Origin: Firmicutes bacterium UBA5449
GTDB lineage: Bacteria > Bacillota > SHA-98 > UBA4971
DNA length: 12,183 nucleotides
Reading direction: 5' to 3'
Assembly (NCBI GenBank): GCA_002424305.1
Contig: DIQZ01000052.1
Coordinates: 4,190-16,372, forward strand
The notes under the pieces are model-generated. The model made no database searches and had not been told where the DNA came from. It saw only the letters and a program-made list of their open reading frames with translations. The translations under genes were made by a program, and so were the position numbers. Below are positions 5,314 to 12,183 of this stretch, piece after piece. Positions within the stretch are counted from its first letter, which is position 1, and the number at the start of each line of letters is the position of its first letter.

Positions 5314-6810
5314 TTGGGTAAGGCGCTAGAAATGGTTAACATCCGGAAGACATTCCCTGGAGTTGTTGCACTCGACGATGCATCGTTTGATCTAAACGAG
5401 GGAGAAGTGCACGCATTACTTGGCGAAAATGGTGCAGGCAAGTCGACATTAATGAAAGTACTTTTTGGCATCTATAGGAAGGATTCGGGACAGATAAGAA
5501 TTCGAGGTGAGGAGGTAGATATCGCCAGACCAGAGGATTCATATAATCTTGGAGTCAGATTGATTCCGCAGGAGCTGAGTTTAATTCCAACCTTAAGCGT
5601 AATGGAAAACATCTTCGCCGGACAGCTTCCTGTTGGGCGCTTCAATTTGGTTGACCGGAATCAAATGAAGGAAGGCGCTGACGAAGTCTTAACACAGTTA
5701 GGATTTACAACTATTGATCTAAAGACACGAGTTTCGGATCTTAGCGTGTCTGCGCAGCAAATGGTGGCCATCGCCAGAGCTTTCCAGTCTTCACCTTCGA
5801 TAATTGTTTTCGATGAACCTACGTCTGCACTCAGTCGTGAAGAGACCGACAATCTATTCACTATTATCCGTCGTCTAAAGACACAAGGTGTTGGTATAGT
5901 CTACATAACTCACCGTTTGGAAGAAGTGCCTGAAATTGCAGATCGGGTGACTATAATGCGCGATGGTAAGGTAGTTAACACCACATCCGGAGCTAAGATA
6001 ACCATACCATGGATTGTTGATACCATGACAGGACTATCGGCAGAAGAACGGTACCCACAGGTGGAACACGAAATCAAAAATGAAGTTGGCCTGGAAGTAC
6101 GTAATATTTGTATAGACGATACAGTGCGGGATGTTAGCTTTGCGGTTAGGCGAGGAGAGATATTGGGTATTACCGGCTTTGTCGGCGCAGGAAAGACCGA
6201 ATTAGCCCGGATTCTTTTTGGGGCCGAGATACCTGATTCCGGGGAGATTTACCTAAACGGCAAGAAGCTATCGCTGCGTAGCCCTGATGACGCAATAAAG
6301 CACGGGATAGCTCTTATCCCTGAAGATCGGCGAAACGATGGATTAATAGTATCCCGTAGATTAAGCGAAAATCTCACTTTGCCTAATATAGGAGATATAA
6401 CTCGGGCCGGTGGGGTTTTAGATATGGGGAAAGAACAAGAGATCTCAAATCAATACATTAAGGATCTATCTATAGTAACGCCCAGTGCTCGTCAGCGAGT
6501 AAAGTACCTGAGCGGTGGAAATCAACAGAAAGTGGTTGTAGCCAAGTGGGTAAACGCTAAAGCTAACGTATTCATTTTTGATGAAGCAACCCGTGGTATC
6601 GATGTTCGTGCAAAAGCCGAAATATACCGAATCATGGGTAACCTTGCTAAGAATGGCGCAGTAGTCATAAATATCTCGATGGAGTTTGCCGAGGTGCTAG
6701 GTGTTAGTGACAGGATACTTGTAATGTACAAAGGTCGTATCACAGCTGAAATGTCTCGAGAGGAAGCGGATCTTGACAGCCTATTTGTAGCAGCGGGGGG
6801 AGAGGTCTAA
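5314..6810 (+). CDS. Sugar ABC transporter ATP-binding protein with two nucleotide-binding domains (RbsA/MglA type)
   Basis: This cytoplasmic energy-coupling subunit of a carbohydrate importer has 498 residues, the usual size for this family. NBD1 carries Walker A GENGAGKST (37-45), Q-loop IPQE (84-87), signature LSVSAQQ (143-149), Walker B IIVFDEPT (163-170) and the switch His in ITHRLEEV (His200). NBD2 carries Walker A GFVGAGKTE (288-296), signature YLSGGNQQ (398-405) and Walker B FIFDEATRGID (420-430). NBD2 lacks a switch His (NISMEFAEVLG), as is common in this family. Two points stand out: NBD1 has Ser in place of the usual signature Gly, while the second Walker A keeps Lys where E. coli RbsA has Arg. 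Translation probably starts at TTG 5314, 8-10 nt after the GGGGAGGGAG tract (5296-5304); an internal ATG at 5332 lacks a ribosome binding site. Its stop overlaps the next gene's start by one base, implying translational coupling. Confidence 0.95.
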   Translation: MGKALEMVNIRKTFPGVVALDDASFDLNEGEVHALLGENGAGKSTLMKVLFGIYRKDSGQIRIRGEEVDIARPEDSYNLGVRLIPQELSLIPTLSVMENIFAGQLPVGRFNLVDRNQMKEGADEVLTQLGFTTIDLKTRVSDLSVSAQQMVAIARAFQSSPSIIVFDEPTSALSREETDNLFTIIRRLKTQGVGIVYITHRLEEVPEIADRVTIMRDGKVVNTTSGAKITIPWIVDTMTGLSAEERYPQVEHEIKNEVGLEVRNICIDDTVRDVSFAVRRGEILGITGFVGAGKTELARILFGAEIPDSGEIYLNGKKLSLRSPDDAIKHGIALIPEDRRNDGLIVSRRLSENLTLPNIGDITRAGGVLDMGKEQEISNQYIKDLSIVTPSARQRVKYLSGGNQQKVVVAKWVNAKANVFIFDEATRGIDVRAKAEIYRIMGNLAKNGAVVINISMEFAEVLGVSDRILVMYKGRITAEMSREEADLDSLFVAAGGEV

Positions 6811-7847
6811 TGACAGGGAAAACTAGAAAGGTCTCTACACTTACTGATTCGCCGGACTTAGCTTTAGGGTCACGTAAATCCACAATGTCTGAAAATGTCA
6901 AGCGTTTTCTCTTGTATTATGGCTCACTAACCGGGTTGGCAATCGTATTCCTGGTATTTAGTATCATTGCGCCAAACTTCTTGACTGGTACAAATATGGT
7001 CGCGATGTTGGGGCAAGCATCTATCGTTGGGGTAATGGCATTCGGCATAACATTTGTATTGATCTTAGGAGGCCTCGATCTTTCAATTGCAGGGATTCCG
7101 GGGTTTGCGGGAAGCCTGGTAGCAGTGCTGTTATCTAGAGGCTGCGGAAACATGTTTGCAATCACTTGCGGCGTTGGAGCAGGAATGTTATTGGGCCTGA
7201 TAAATGGCGTTATTGCTACAAAACTGCGGGTTGGAATCTATCTAAGCGGTTTGGCAATGAGTTTCATTGCTCGCGGACTGGATTTGTGGGTAACCAGGTA
7301 TGAGCCTATATATAAGGGTGTTCGAGACAATCCATCGTTTCTATGGCTTGGTCAGGGTATGATTGGTCCTTTGCCCACAGTGTTTGTTATTGCTATATGT
7401 GTATTTGCCATTCTTCATTTTTGCATGACTCGAACTAGAGTCGGGCGAAATATGTACGCCATCGGTGGAAGCGAAGAAGGCGCGGAGGCATGCGGCATTA
7501 ATATTGATAGATATAGGATAGCAGGTCTATGCATGTCAGGGTTGTTTGGCGCTATAGGGGGCATTCTTCTGACCTCGCGCGCGGGAGCTGCAGTACCGCG
7601 AGCAGCGGAGGGATTATGGCTTGACGTCCTCCTTGCAGCGGTATTTGGTACTACGGTACTGACCGGCGGTGTTCCGCACATCTTAGGAACCGGTATAGGG
7701 GTTATGTTTACTGCAGTCTTACTGAACGGTTTTACGCAATTCAATGTTCATGAGTTTAATCAGATGTTGATTAAGGGTGCACTCATAGTCGGAGCGGTGG
7801 CTCTATGCGCACTTGGAGGAAAAATACTGAAGGTGGAGTTAAAATAG
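6810..7847 (+). CDS. Sugar ABC transporter permease (RbsC type), first of two
   Basis: This 345-residue polytopic inner-membrane protein belongs to the branched-chain amino-acid/ribose permease superfamily. Family landmarks are GGLDLSIAG (87-95), the counterpart of the GGIDLSVGS motif, INGVIATKLRV after it, and the cytoplasmic coupling-loop segment MYAIGGSEEGAEACGINIDRY, which contacts the ATPase. The ATG shares its A with the ATPase stop codon (TAATG at 6808-6812). About 30 hydrophilic residues precede the first membrane helix, longer than in E. coli RbsC, and I see no better internal start. A second, different permease follows, so the transporter probably uses a heterodimeric membrane channel. 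Confidence 0.93.
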   Translation: MTGKTRKVSTLTDSPDLALGSRKSTMSENVKRFLLYYGSLTGLAIVFLVFSIIAPNFLTGTNMVAMLGQASIVGVMAFGITFVLILGGLDLSIAGIPGFAGSLVAVLLSRGCGNMFAITCGVGAGMLLGLINGVIATKLRVGIYLSGLAMSFIARGLDLWVTRYEPIYKGVRDNPSFLWLGQGMIGPLPTVFVIAICVFAILHFCMTRTRVGRNMYAIGGSEEGAEACGINIDRYRIAGLCMSGLFGAIGGILLTSRAGAAVPRAAEGLWLDVLLAAVFGTTVLTGGVPHILGTGIGVMFTAVLLNGFTQFNVHEFNQMLIKGALIVGAVALCALGGKILKVELK

Positions 7848-7898
7848 AGAACCCCAATCGAAAGTGGTGGAGCAAACTAGCAGGCGGGAGTGATAGAA

Positions 7899-8858
7899 TT
7901 GGCGAACCGAAAGGTCTACTTGACTATAAGTAGGCTCGGATCAATGGTCATGATCATGGGTCTGTTTGTATACTTCTCGTTCTTGATGCCTGATATCTGG
8001 TTAACCACATATAATCTCATGAATTTAGTTGAACAGACAGTATCTCTCGGGCTAGTAGCTTTAGGCTTAACGGTGGTGCGTGCGGCTGGAGAGATGGACC
8101 TATCTGTAGGTTCTATGGTTAGCTTGGCATCCATGCTATCAATGGGTCTCATAATGGCGGGACGACCTATCTGGCTTGCCATTGTGATTGCTCTGTTCGC
8201 AGGGCTATCCGTAGGGTTCGTTAATGGGTTTATGCGAACTACTATGAGGATTCCGGGTGTAATCCCCACAATAGGATCTCAAGGTGCTGTTGCAGGAATT
8301 GCCTTGATATATAACTGGGGTAACATGATTTTTGGCAGAGGTCCGGCTGTGGATGCGTTCTGTAATATTGGTCGAGGATATATCGGGCCAATCTCTATAC
8401 CTGCGGCCATTTTTCTTGTAGTGGCTTTCGTTATCTGGTTCCTGCTTAATAGAACAAAGTATGGGCGACTGCTATATATGATAGGTGGGAATCCGGAAGC
8501 GTCGAGACTATCCGGCGTTAAGGTCAATAGGCATATTCGGCTCTCTTACATTATGTGCGGCATTCTTGCAGCATCTTCAGGCATTATGATGACAGCGAGG
8601 ATTGGAGCTGGGAACCCTCTTGGAGGCAATGACTTGCTCCTAGACGGAATAATTGCTGTGATGGTGGGCAGCACTGTGTTGGCAGGAGAGCAAGAGTTTA
8701 ATCCCGTAGGTTCTATAGTCGGTGCGTTTTTTGTGACACTTGTCATGACCGGGTTGCAGATGATTGGAAAAGGCTATCATGTGCAGTGCATACTTCGAGG
8801 AGTACTGCTTTTGGTGGCGCTTACACTCTTTTCGTTGCAGAGACGAGCTTCGGAATGA
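7899..8858 (+). CDS. Sugar ABC transporter permease (RbsC type), second of two
   Basis: This 319-residue multi-spanning permease shares the fold and family of the preceding gene but is clearly divergent from it. Landmarks are AGEMDLSVGSMVSL, the family GGIDLSVGS motif with Glu replacing the second Gly, VNGFMRTTMRIP, and the coupling segment MIGGNPEASRLSGVKV. The start is probably TTG at 7899, because GGCGGGAG ends at 7890, 8 nt ahead. A GTG at 7890 is in frame but sits inside that ribosome binding site. The gene begins about 50 bp after the first permease and should form the other half of the membrane channel. Confidence 0.92.
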   Translation: MANRKVYLTISRLGSMVMIMGLFVYFSFLMPDIWLTTYNLMNLVEQTVSLGLVALGLTVVRAAGEMDLSVGSMVSLASMLSMGLIMAGRPIWLAIVIALFAGLSVGFVNGFMRTTMRIPGVIPTIGSQGAVAGIALIYNWGNMIFGRGPAVDAFCNIGRGYIGPISIPAAIFLVVAFVIWFLLNRTKYGRLLYMIGGNPEASRLSGVKVNRHIRLSYIMCGILAASSGIMMTARIGAGNPLGGNDLLLDGIIAVMVGSTVLAGEQEFNPVGSIVGAFFVTLVMTGLQMIGKGYHVQCILRGVLLLVALTLFSLQRRASE

Positions 8859-8938
8859 GTCGTGGTGCCATTGGTTACTGGTAGTCTGTTCATTCTGTAG
8901 GGGGGTGATAACGCGACAAAGAGTTAGGACAGGCGTGT

Positions 8939-8993
8939 TTTCTGAATTGCGGAGTAGCGTTTGAACGAAACTTGCCGAATTACATTTCAGAAA
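8939..8993 (+). other. Imperfect hairpin in the leader of the binding-protein gene
   Basis: TTTCTGAA (8939-8946) pairs perfectly with TTCAGAAA (8986-8993). Inner pairing of CGG (8950-8952) with CCG (8975-8977), and a central palindrome CGTTTGAACG (8958-8967), can extend it. It ends 28 nt before the binding-protein start codon. Such structures between permease and binding-protein genes often stabilise or segment the mRNA so that the binding protein is made in excess. No T-run follows, so it is not a classic terminator. Confidence 0.4.
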
Positions 8994-9021
8994 CAAACAG
9001 CAAATAAGGGGGAGTTAACTA

Positions 9022-10128
9022 GTGTTTAGAAAGCTTAGTATGGTACTGATCGTTGCTATGTTGCTATTGGTAACAGTTGAGCTTCAACCGATGCCCGCAG
9101 GAGCTGCGGTTGCCTGTCCTTCAGAAGTAGATCGGCTGATCGAGAAGAGAGCGCCTGAAATAGGCGATAAGATCCTTGAGTTTTACGACAGCTGGAGTGC
9201 GAAGGAGCTTAAGGCTGGTAAGAAGCCTGGAAAAGGGTTTACTGTGGCTGTGGGCATTGGCGGTACAGGGAACGATACTTGTTTGTTCGGATTTTGGGGT
9301 TTAATACGACGACTTGAGCAGATGGGATGTAATGTAATTAGCATGGTCGGATCCGGAAATCTCAGCTCACCGGATAACGCCACAATAGTTGAGAACTTCG
9401 TGGCGCGTAAGCCGGATGCGATAGCGTATGTATTCTCCAATAGCCAAGTCCTTGGGCCGGGCTTGCAGAAGGCCGCACAGAGGAAGATTCCCGTATTCGG
9501 GCTGGACAATTGGCTGAGTGGCCCTTCAGTTGTCGGGGAAGTTACCAGTGATAACTTTGATACCGGCCGGAAAGCTGCGAGCTATGTGATTACCAGAGTA
9601 GGGGGAGAAGGAAACGTCGTAGAGGTATTCACACCCGGTCACCGGGGTACAGAAATAAGAAATAAGATGTGGGATCTCATGCGCATCGAGTATCCAGGAA
9701 TCAATGAGATTGCACGTATACCGTGGACAGCTCCCAATGCGATAGGCTCGGTTCGAGATAGGATGGAGGCTGTTCTTCTTGCCAATCCTAAGAAAGGGAG
9801 CATAAATGCGGTTCACGCATGTTATGACATGGCTGCAATGGGTGCCACAGACGCAATTGAAGCTGCAGGACGACAAGATGAGATGTTTGTTATCGGCATC
9901 GACGGTGATCGTGAGGCTCTAAAGCGTATAGCCAAGGGCAGTGCCCTTCAGGTGACCATATCGCAGGACTTCATTCTGATGAGTGCATCGCAAGCCCATC
10001 AGATTGTTGACTATCTCAATGGGAAGGATATCCCGAGATTTATCTATTGTCCGACTACTGTCGTGACCAAAGACAATGTCCATCAGGTCTTTAAAGAAAA
10101 ATTCGGTGAGGAACTTAAGGTTCAGTAA
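9022..10128 (+). CDS. Extracytoplasmic sugar-binding protein of the ABC importer (periplasmic binding protein, ribose/galactose-like)
   Basis: This protein captures the sugar outside the membrane and delivers it to the two permeases. The start is GTG 9022, 7 nt after AGGGGGAG (9007-9014). Residues 1-28 form a Sec signal peptide: MFRKLS, a hydrophobic core, then a PMPAGA-type cleavage region. Cys32 lies in AVAC, which loosely fits a lipobox, but it is far from the hydrophobic core, so lipoprotein status is uncertain. The mature part is a two-lobed Peripla_BP_4-like fold, with FTVAVGIGGTGND as the first strand and loop (from 73), DAIAYVFSN (132-140), IPVFGLDN (156-163), and MFVIGIDGDREALKRI (288-303), the family GxDG hinge-proximal segment. 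An unusual 45-residue, mostly helical and charged segment separates the signal peptide from the first strand. The gene is last of the four transporter genes. Confidence 0.92.
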   Translation: MFRKLSMVLIVAMLLLVTVELQPMPAGAAVACPSEVDRLIEKRAPEIGDKILEFYDSWSAKELKAGKKPGKGFTVAVGIGGTGNDTCLFGFWGLIRRLEQMGCNVISMVGSGNLSSPDNATIVENFVARKPDAIAYVFSNSQVLGPGLQKAAQRKIPVFGLDNWLSGPSVVGEVTSDNFDTGRKAASYVITRVGGEGNVVEVFTPGHRGTEIRNKMWDLMRIEYPGINEIARIPWTAPNAIGSVRDRMEAVLLANPKKGSINAVHACYDMAAMGATDAIEAAGRQDEMFVIGIDGDREALKRIAKGSALQVTISQDFILMSASQAHQIVDYLNGKDIPRFIYCPTTVVTKDNVHQVFKEKFGEELKVQ

Positions 10129-10144
10129 CCGACAGAGCTGAGGC

Positions 10145-10279
10145 ACCTTCATAGAAGGTTGCAATAGCTTGTATATGCAGACGTGCACTTGGGGGCTGCG
10201 TACAGAGAGTGGGCATTTTGCTCCCAAGTGCCCTCTAAACCAATTTGACTTCCACAAATCGGACAGGGAGGATGACCTC
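10145..10279 (+). promoter_or_regulatory. Structured leader before the transketolase genes: alternative hairpins and a possibly sequestered ribosome binding site
   Basis: Several pairings occur in the 154-nt gap between the binding-protein and transketolase genes. ACCTTC-ATA-GAAGGT (10145-10159) is a small hairpin. GCACTTGGGGGC (10185-10196) pairs with GCTCCCAAGTGC (10220-10231) with one mismatch. AGAGTGGGCA (about 10206-10215) can instead pair with TGCCCTCT (10229-10236) with one bulge. These last two stems share bases 10229-10231 and so compete at that edge. Finally GAGG (10268-10271), part of the ribosome binding site, can fold onto CCTC (10276-10279). This could tune expression of the enzymes separately from the transporter. 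No known riboswitch consensus is recognised. Confidence 0.4.
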
Positions 10280-10282
10280 ATT

Positions 10283-11125
10283 ATGGCTGTATGTAATACG
10301 GTACCACGCAAAAAGGCGTCCATCTGTGAACTTCAGCAGAACGCTGCGGAGATACGCCGGATGGTAGACAACATGTTCCAAAACGCAGGTGGTGGACATT
10401 ACGGGGGATGCCTATCGGAAGTTGATGTCCTTACTGCGCTGTACTTTCGTATTTTGAACGTAGATCCTCAAAACCCCAGGTGGGATGATCGGGATCGTTT
10501 CGTGCTGAGTAAGGGTCATGGTGCAGGGGGACTTTATTGCACACTGGCTCTAGCGGGTTTCTTCGCACCAGAGCGACTCTCAACACTCAATCAGCTTGAC
10601 AGCGCTTTTGGAATGCACCCGGATATGAGTAAGGTTCCTGGAGCGGATATGAGCACAGGCTCCTTGGGCCTGGGCATATGCGCGGCTGTAGGAATGGCTA
10701 TCGCAGGTAAACTGGACAAGAAGTCGTGGCGCGTGTATAGCCTGCTAGGAGACGGAGAATGTCATGAGGGAGTTGTCTGGGAAGCTGCAATGGCAGCCAG
10801 TCACCATCGGCTAGACAACCTTACTGCAATAGTCGACCGAAATGCCCTCAGCATGGACGGACCTACCGAGGAAGTAATGTCCCTTGAGCCGTTTGCTGCA
10901 AAATGGGAAGCTTTTGGATGGGCAGTTCGTACCATAAATGGGCACAACATGCGGGAGATAGTGGATGCTTTGGAAGCTGTGCCATTTGTGCCTGGTAGGC
11001 CGTCGCTGATTGTTGCACGGACAACAAAAGGTAAGGGTATATCATTTATTGAGAATAGGTGGGACTGTCACTACGCTAGCCTCAATCCTGAACAAGGCGA
11101 ACGTGCCAGAAAAGAGCTCGCATAA
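10283..11125 (+). CDS. Transketolase, N-terminal (thiamine diphosphate-binding) subunit of a split enzyme
   Basis: Transketolase moves two-carbon units between sugar phosphates using thiamine diphosphate. Here the enzyme is split in two genes, and this one carries the pyrophosphate-binding half. In the 280-residue product, GGHYGGCLSEVDVLTALYF (37-55) and DRFVLSKGHGAGGLY (71-85, His79) line the active site, and MHPD (His112) follows. The metal and cofactor motif runs from GDGECHEG (156-163) to DRNALS (Asn187), the spacing expected for the GDG-N motif. The start is ATG 10283, 11 nt after GGGAGG (10266-10271). An upstream in-frame ATG at 10169 would add 38 residues that cross a hairpin and are not family-like. 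The C-terminal subunit gene follows 54 bp later, and both are needed for one active site. A role in breaking down the imported sugar is inferred from context. Confidence 0.92.
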   Translation: MAVCNTVPRKKASICELQQNAAEIRRMVDNMFQNAGGGHYGGCLSEVDVLTALYFRILNVDPQNPRWDDRDRFVLSKGHGAGGLYCTLALAGFFAPERLSTLNQLDSAFGMHPDMSKVPGADMSTGSLGLGICAAVGMAIAGKLDKKSWRVYSLLGDGECHEGVVWEAAMAASHHRLDNLTAIVDRNALSMDGPTEEVMSLEPFAAKWEAFGWAVRTINGHNMREIVDALEAVPFVPGRPSLIVARTTKGKGISFIENRWDCHYASLNPEQGERARKELA

Positions 11126-11179
11126 AACTACGAACCTAAAGTGGGTTGAGCATTTAGAAATGCCAGGGGGGATCACAAC

Positions 11180-12130
11180 ATGGGTGCTATTGATATGGAG
11201 CTTTATAGAAAACTTGGAACAAGGGACGCTCTAGGCGCGACATTGGCTGAGATAGGCGGCGAATATCCAGAGTTAGTGGTTCTGGCTGCAGACTGTCTTG
11301 CGTCAGTACGCGGAAAGGCTTTTGCAGCGAAGTTTCCGGAACGTGCGATTAATTTCGGTATTGCTGAGGCAGATATGATGATGGCAGCAGCCGGTATGGC
11401 GACTTGCGGAAAGATTCCTGTCGCATGCACATTTGGTTTTCTCGCCTCATTAAGAGCAGGCGAGATGATTCGCTCAGGTATATGCTATCCTAAATTAAAC
11501 GTTAAGATAGCAGCTACAAGCAGCGGACTTGCAATGGGAGACGGTGGAACTACGCATCATATTATTGAGGATATTGCTGTATTGCGGAGTTTTGCCAACT
11601 TAACTATACTTGCACCCTGCGATGGTGTAGCTACTACCAAAGCAGTAAGGGCTGCAATAGAGTTCCCCGGACCTGTATATCTCAGACTTGGTAGAGGCGG
11701 AGAGCCAAACGTATATAAGGATGATTTTGACTTTGAGATAGGCAAGGCCGTAACCTTGCGTGAGGGCTCAGACGTAACCATTATTGCAGTGGGCGCGGTA
11801 ATACTAAGGGCCCTTGAGGCAGCGGATATTTTGGCTAAGAAAGGTGTTTCTGCCCGCGTGATAGACATGATTACGCTTAAACCAATCGATCGAGATATCA
11901 TACTTAAGGCTGCTCGTGAAACCAAATTGATTGTCACTGCTGAGGACCACAATATTTTAGGTGGACTTGGGGGAGCAGTCGCGGAAGTGCTTTCAGAGGA
12001 GCCTTCGGTACCTCTGAGGAGAGTCGGAATCAAGGATACCTTCTGTTCAATTGGGCCTACGGATGAACTGATGGACAAGTACGGGTTAAGCGGTAAGGCC
12101 ATCGCTAAAGAGGTGCTGGATTACACCTGA
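11180..12130 (+). CDS. Transketolase, C-terminal subunit of a split enzyme
   Basis: This 316-residue partner of the preceding gene supplies the pyrimidine-binding domain and the C-terminal domain of transketolase. The conserved glutamate that activates the cofactor aminopyrimidine is in NFGIAEADMMMAAAGMA (Glu63). CTFGFLASLRAGEMIRSGIC (83-102) and GDGGTTHHIIEDIAVLR (120-136), with paired His126-His127, match the family substrate channel. TILAPCDGVATTKAVRAA (142-159) and the C-terminal segment VTIIAVGAVILRALEAADIL are also typical, as is TAEDHNILGGLGGAVAEVL (253-271). The start is ATG 11180, 8 nt after AGGGGGG. Length is normal for a split transketolase beta-type subunit and no key residue is lost. 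The fold is shared with 1-deoxyxylulose-5-phosphate synthase, but the two-gene arrangement and sugar-importer context favour transketolase. Confidence 0.93.
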   Translation: MGAIDMELYRKLGTRDALGATLAEIGGEYPELVVLAADCLASVRGKAFAAKFPERAINFGIAEADMMMAAAGMATCGKIPVACTFGFLASLRAGEMIRSGICYPKLNVKIAATSSGLAMGDGGTTHHIIEDIAVLRSFANLTILAPCDGVATTKAVRAAIEFPGPVYLRLGRGGEPNVYKDDFDFEIGKAVTLREGSDVTIIAVGAVILRALEAADILAKKGVSARVIDMITLKPIDRDIILKAARETKLIVTAEDHNILGGLGGAVAEVLSEEPSVPLRRVGIKDTFCSIGPTDELMDKYGLSGKAIAKEVLDYT

Positions 12131-12183
12131 GTTGTATGCTCTACAGGTGATTATGCGACAGGTTGACCCACCGGAGTAGGATG
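12131..12183 (+). other. Gap after the transketolase genes; possible next start codon at the window edge
   Basis: No terminator is visible in these 53 bases. The last three bases are ATG, preceded by GGAG (12172-12175 region) at a short distance, so another gene of the same cluster may begin here. With no downstream sequence this cannot be tested. Confidence 0.3.

Noticed and set aside
10169..10282. Upstream in-frame ATG that would lengthen the transketolase N-terminal subunit by 38 residues
   Set aside because: No ribosome binding site, the extra residues run through a hairpin and do not resemble the family, and ATG 10283 has a GGGAGG site.
1..12183. CRISPR array, tRNA, rRNA or intact insertion sequence
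   Set aside because: No regularly spaced repeats, no cloverleaf or rRNA-like sequence recognised by eye, and no transposase motifs in any frame.

Overview
The window looks like accessory sequence from a motile, heterotrophic bacterium, probably a Bacillota (Firmicutes) lineage. Strong GGAGG-type ribosome binding sites, frequent GTG and TTG starts, and a chemoreceptor remnant beside an HD-GYP c-di-GMP phosphodiesterase fit that picture. The placement is inference only, because no rRNA or tRNA gene is present.

The left part (1-4383) is a patchwork. It opens with the 3' two thirds of a sugar-phosphate isomerase/epimerase-like TIM-barrel gene. A decayed methyl-accepting chemotaxis protein gene and an apparently intact HD-GYP gene follow on the minus strand. 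Next come about 890 bp without a convincing intact gene, an intact TrhA/hemolysin III-type membrane protein gene, and about 820 bp that hold a perfect 18-bp inverted repeat and a frameshifted small membrane-protein gene on the minus strand. Gene debris and large hairpins are concentrated here.

The right part (4384-12130) is a co-oriented catabolic cluster. In order it encodes an IclR-family regulator, a two-domain sugar ABC ATPase, two RbsC-type permeases, a periplasmic-type sugar-binding protein, and the two halves of a split transketolase. The regulator gene is preceded by an operator-like palindrome lying on a TATAAT box. The ATPase and first permease overlap by one base.

The apparent logic is uptake of a pentose-like or unusual sugar under IclR control, followed by transketolase (C2-transfer) chemistry. 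No kinase or isomerase lies inside the cluster, so the substrate cannot be named. Any missing steps may lie beyond position 12183, where the window stops on an ATG, or be supplied by the isomerase-like gene at the left edge.
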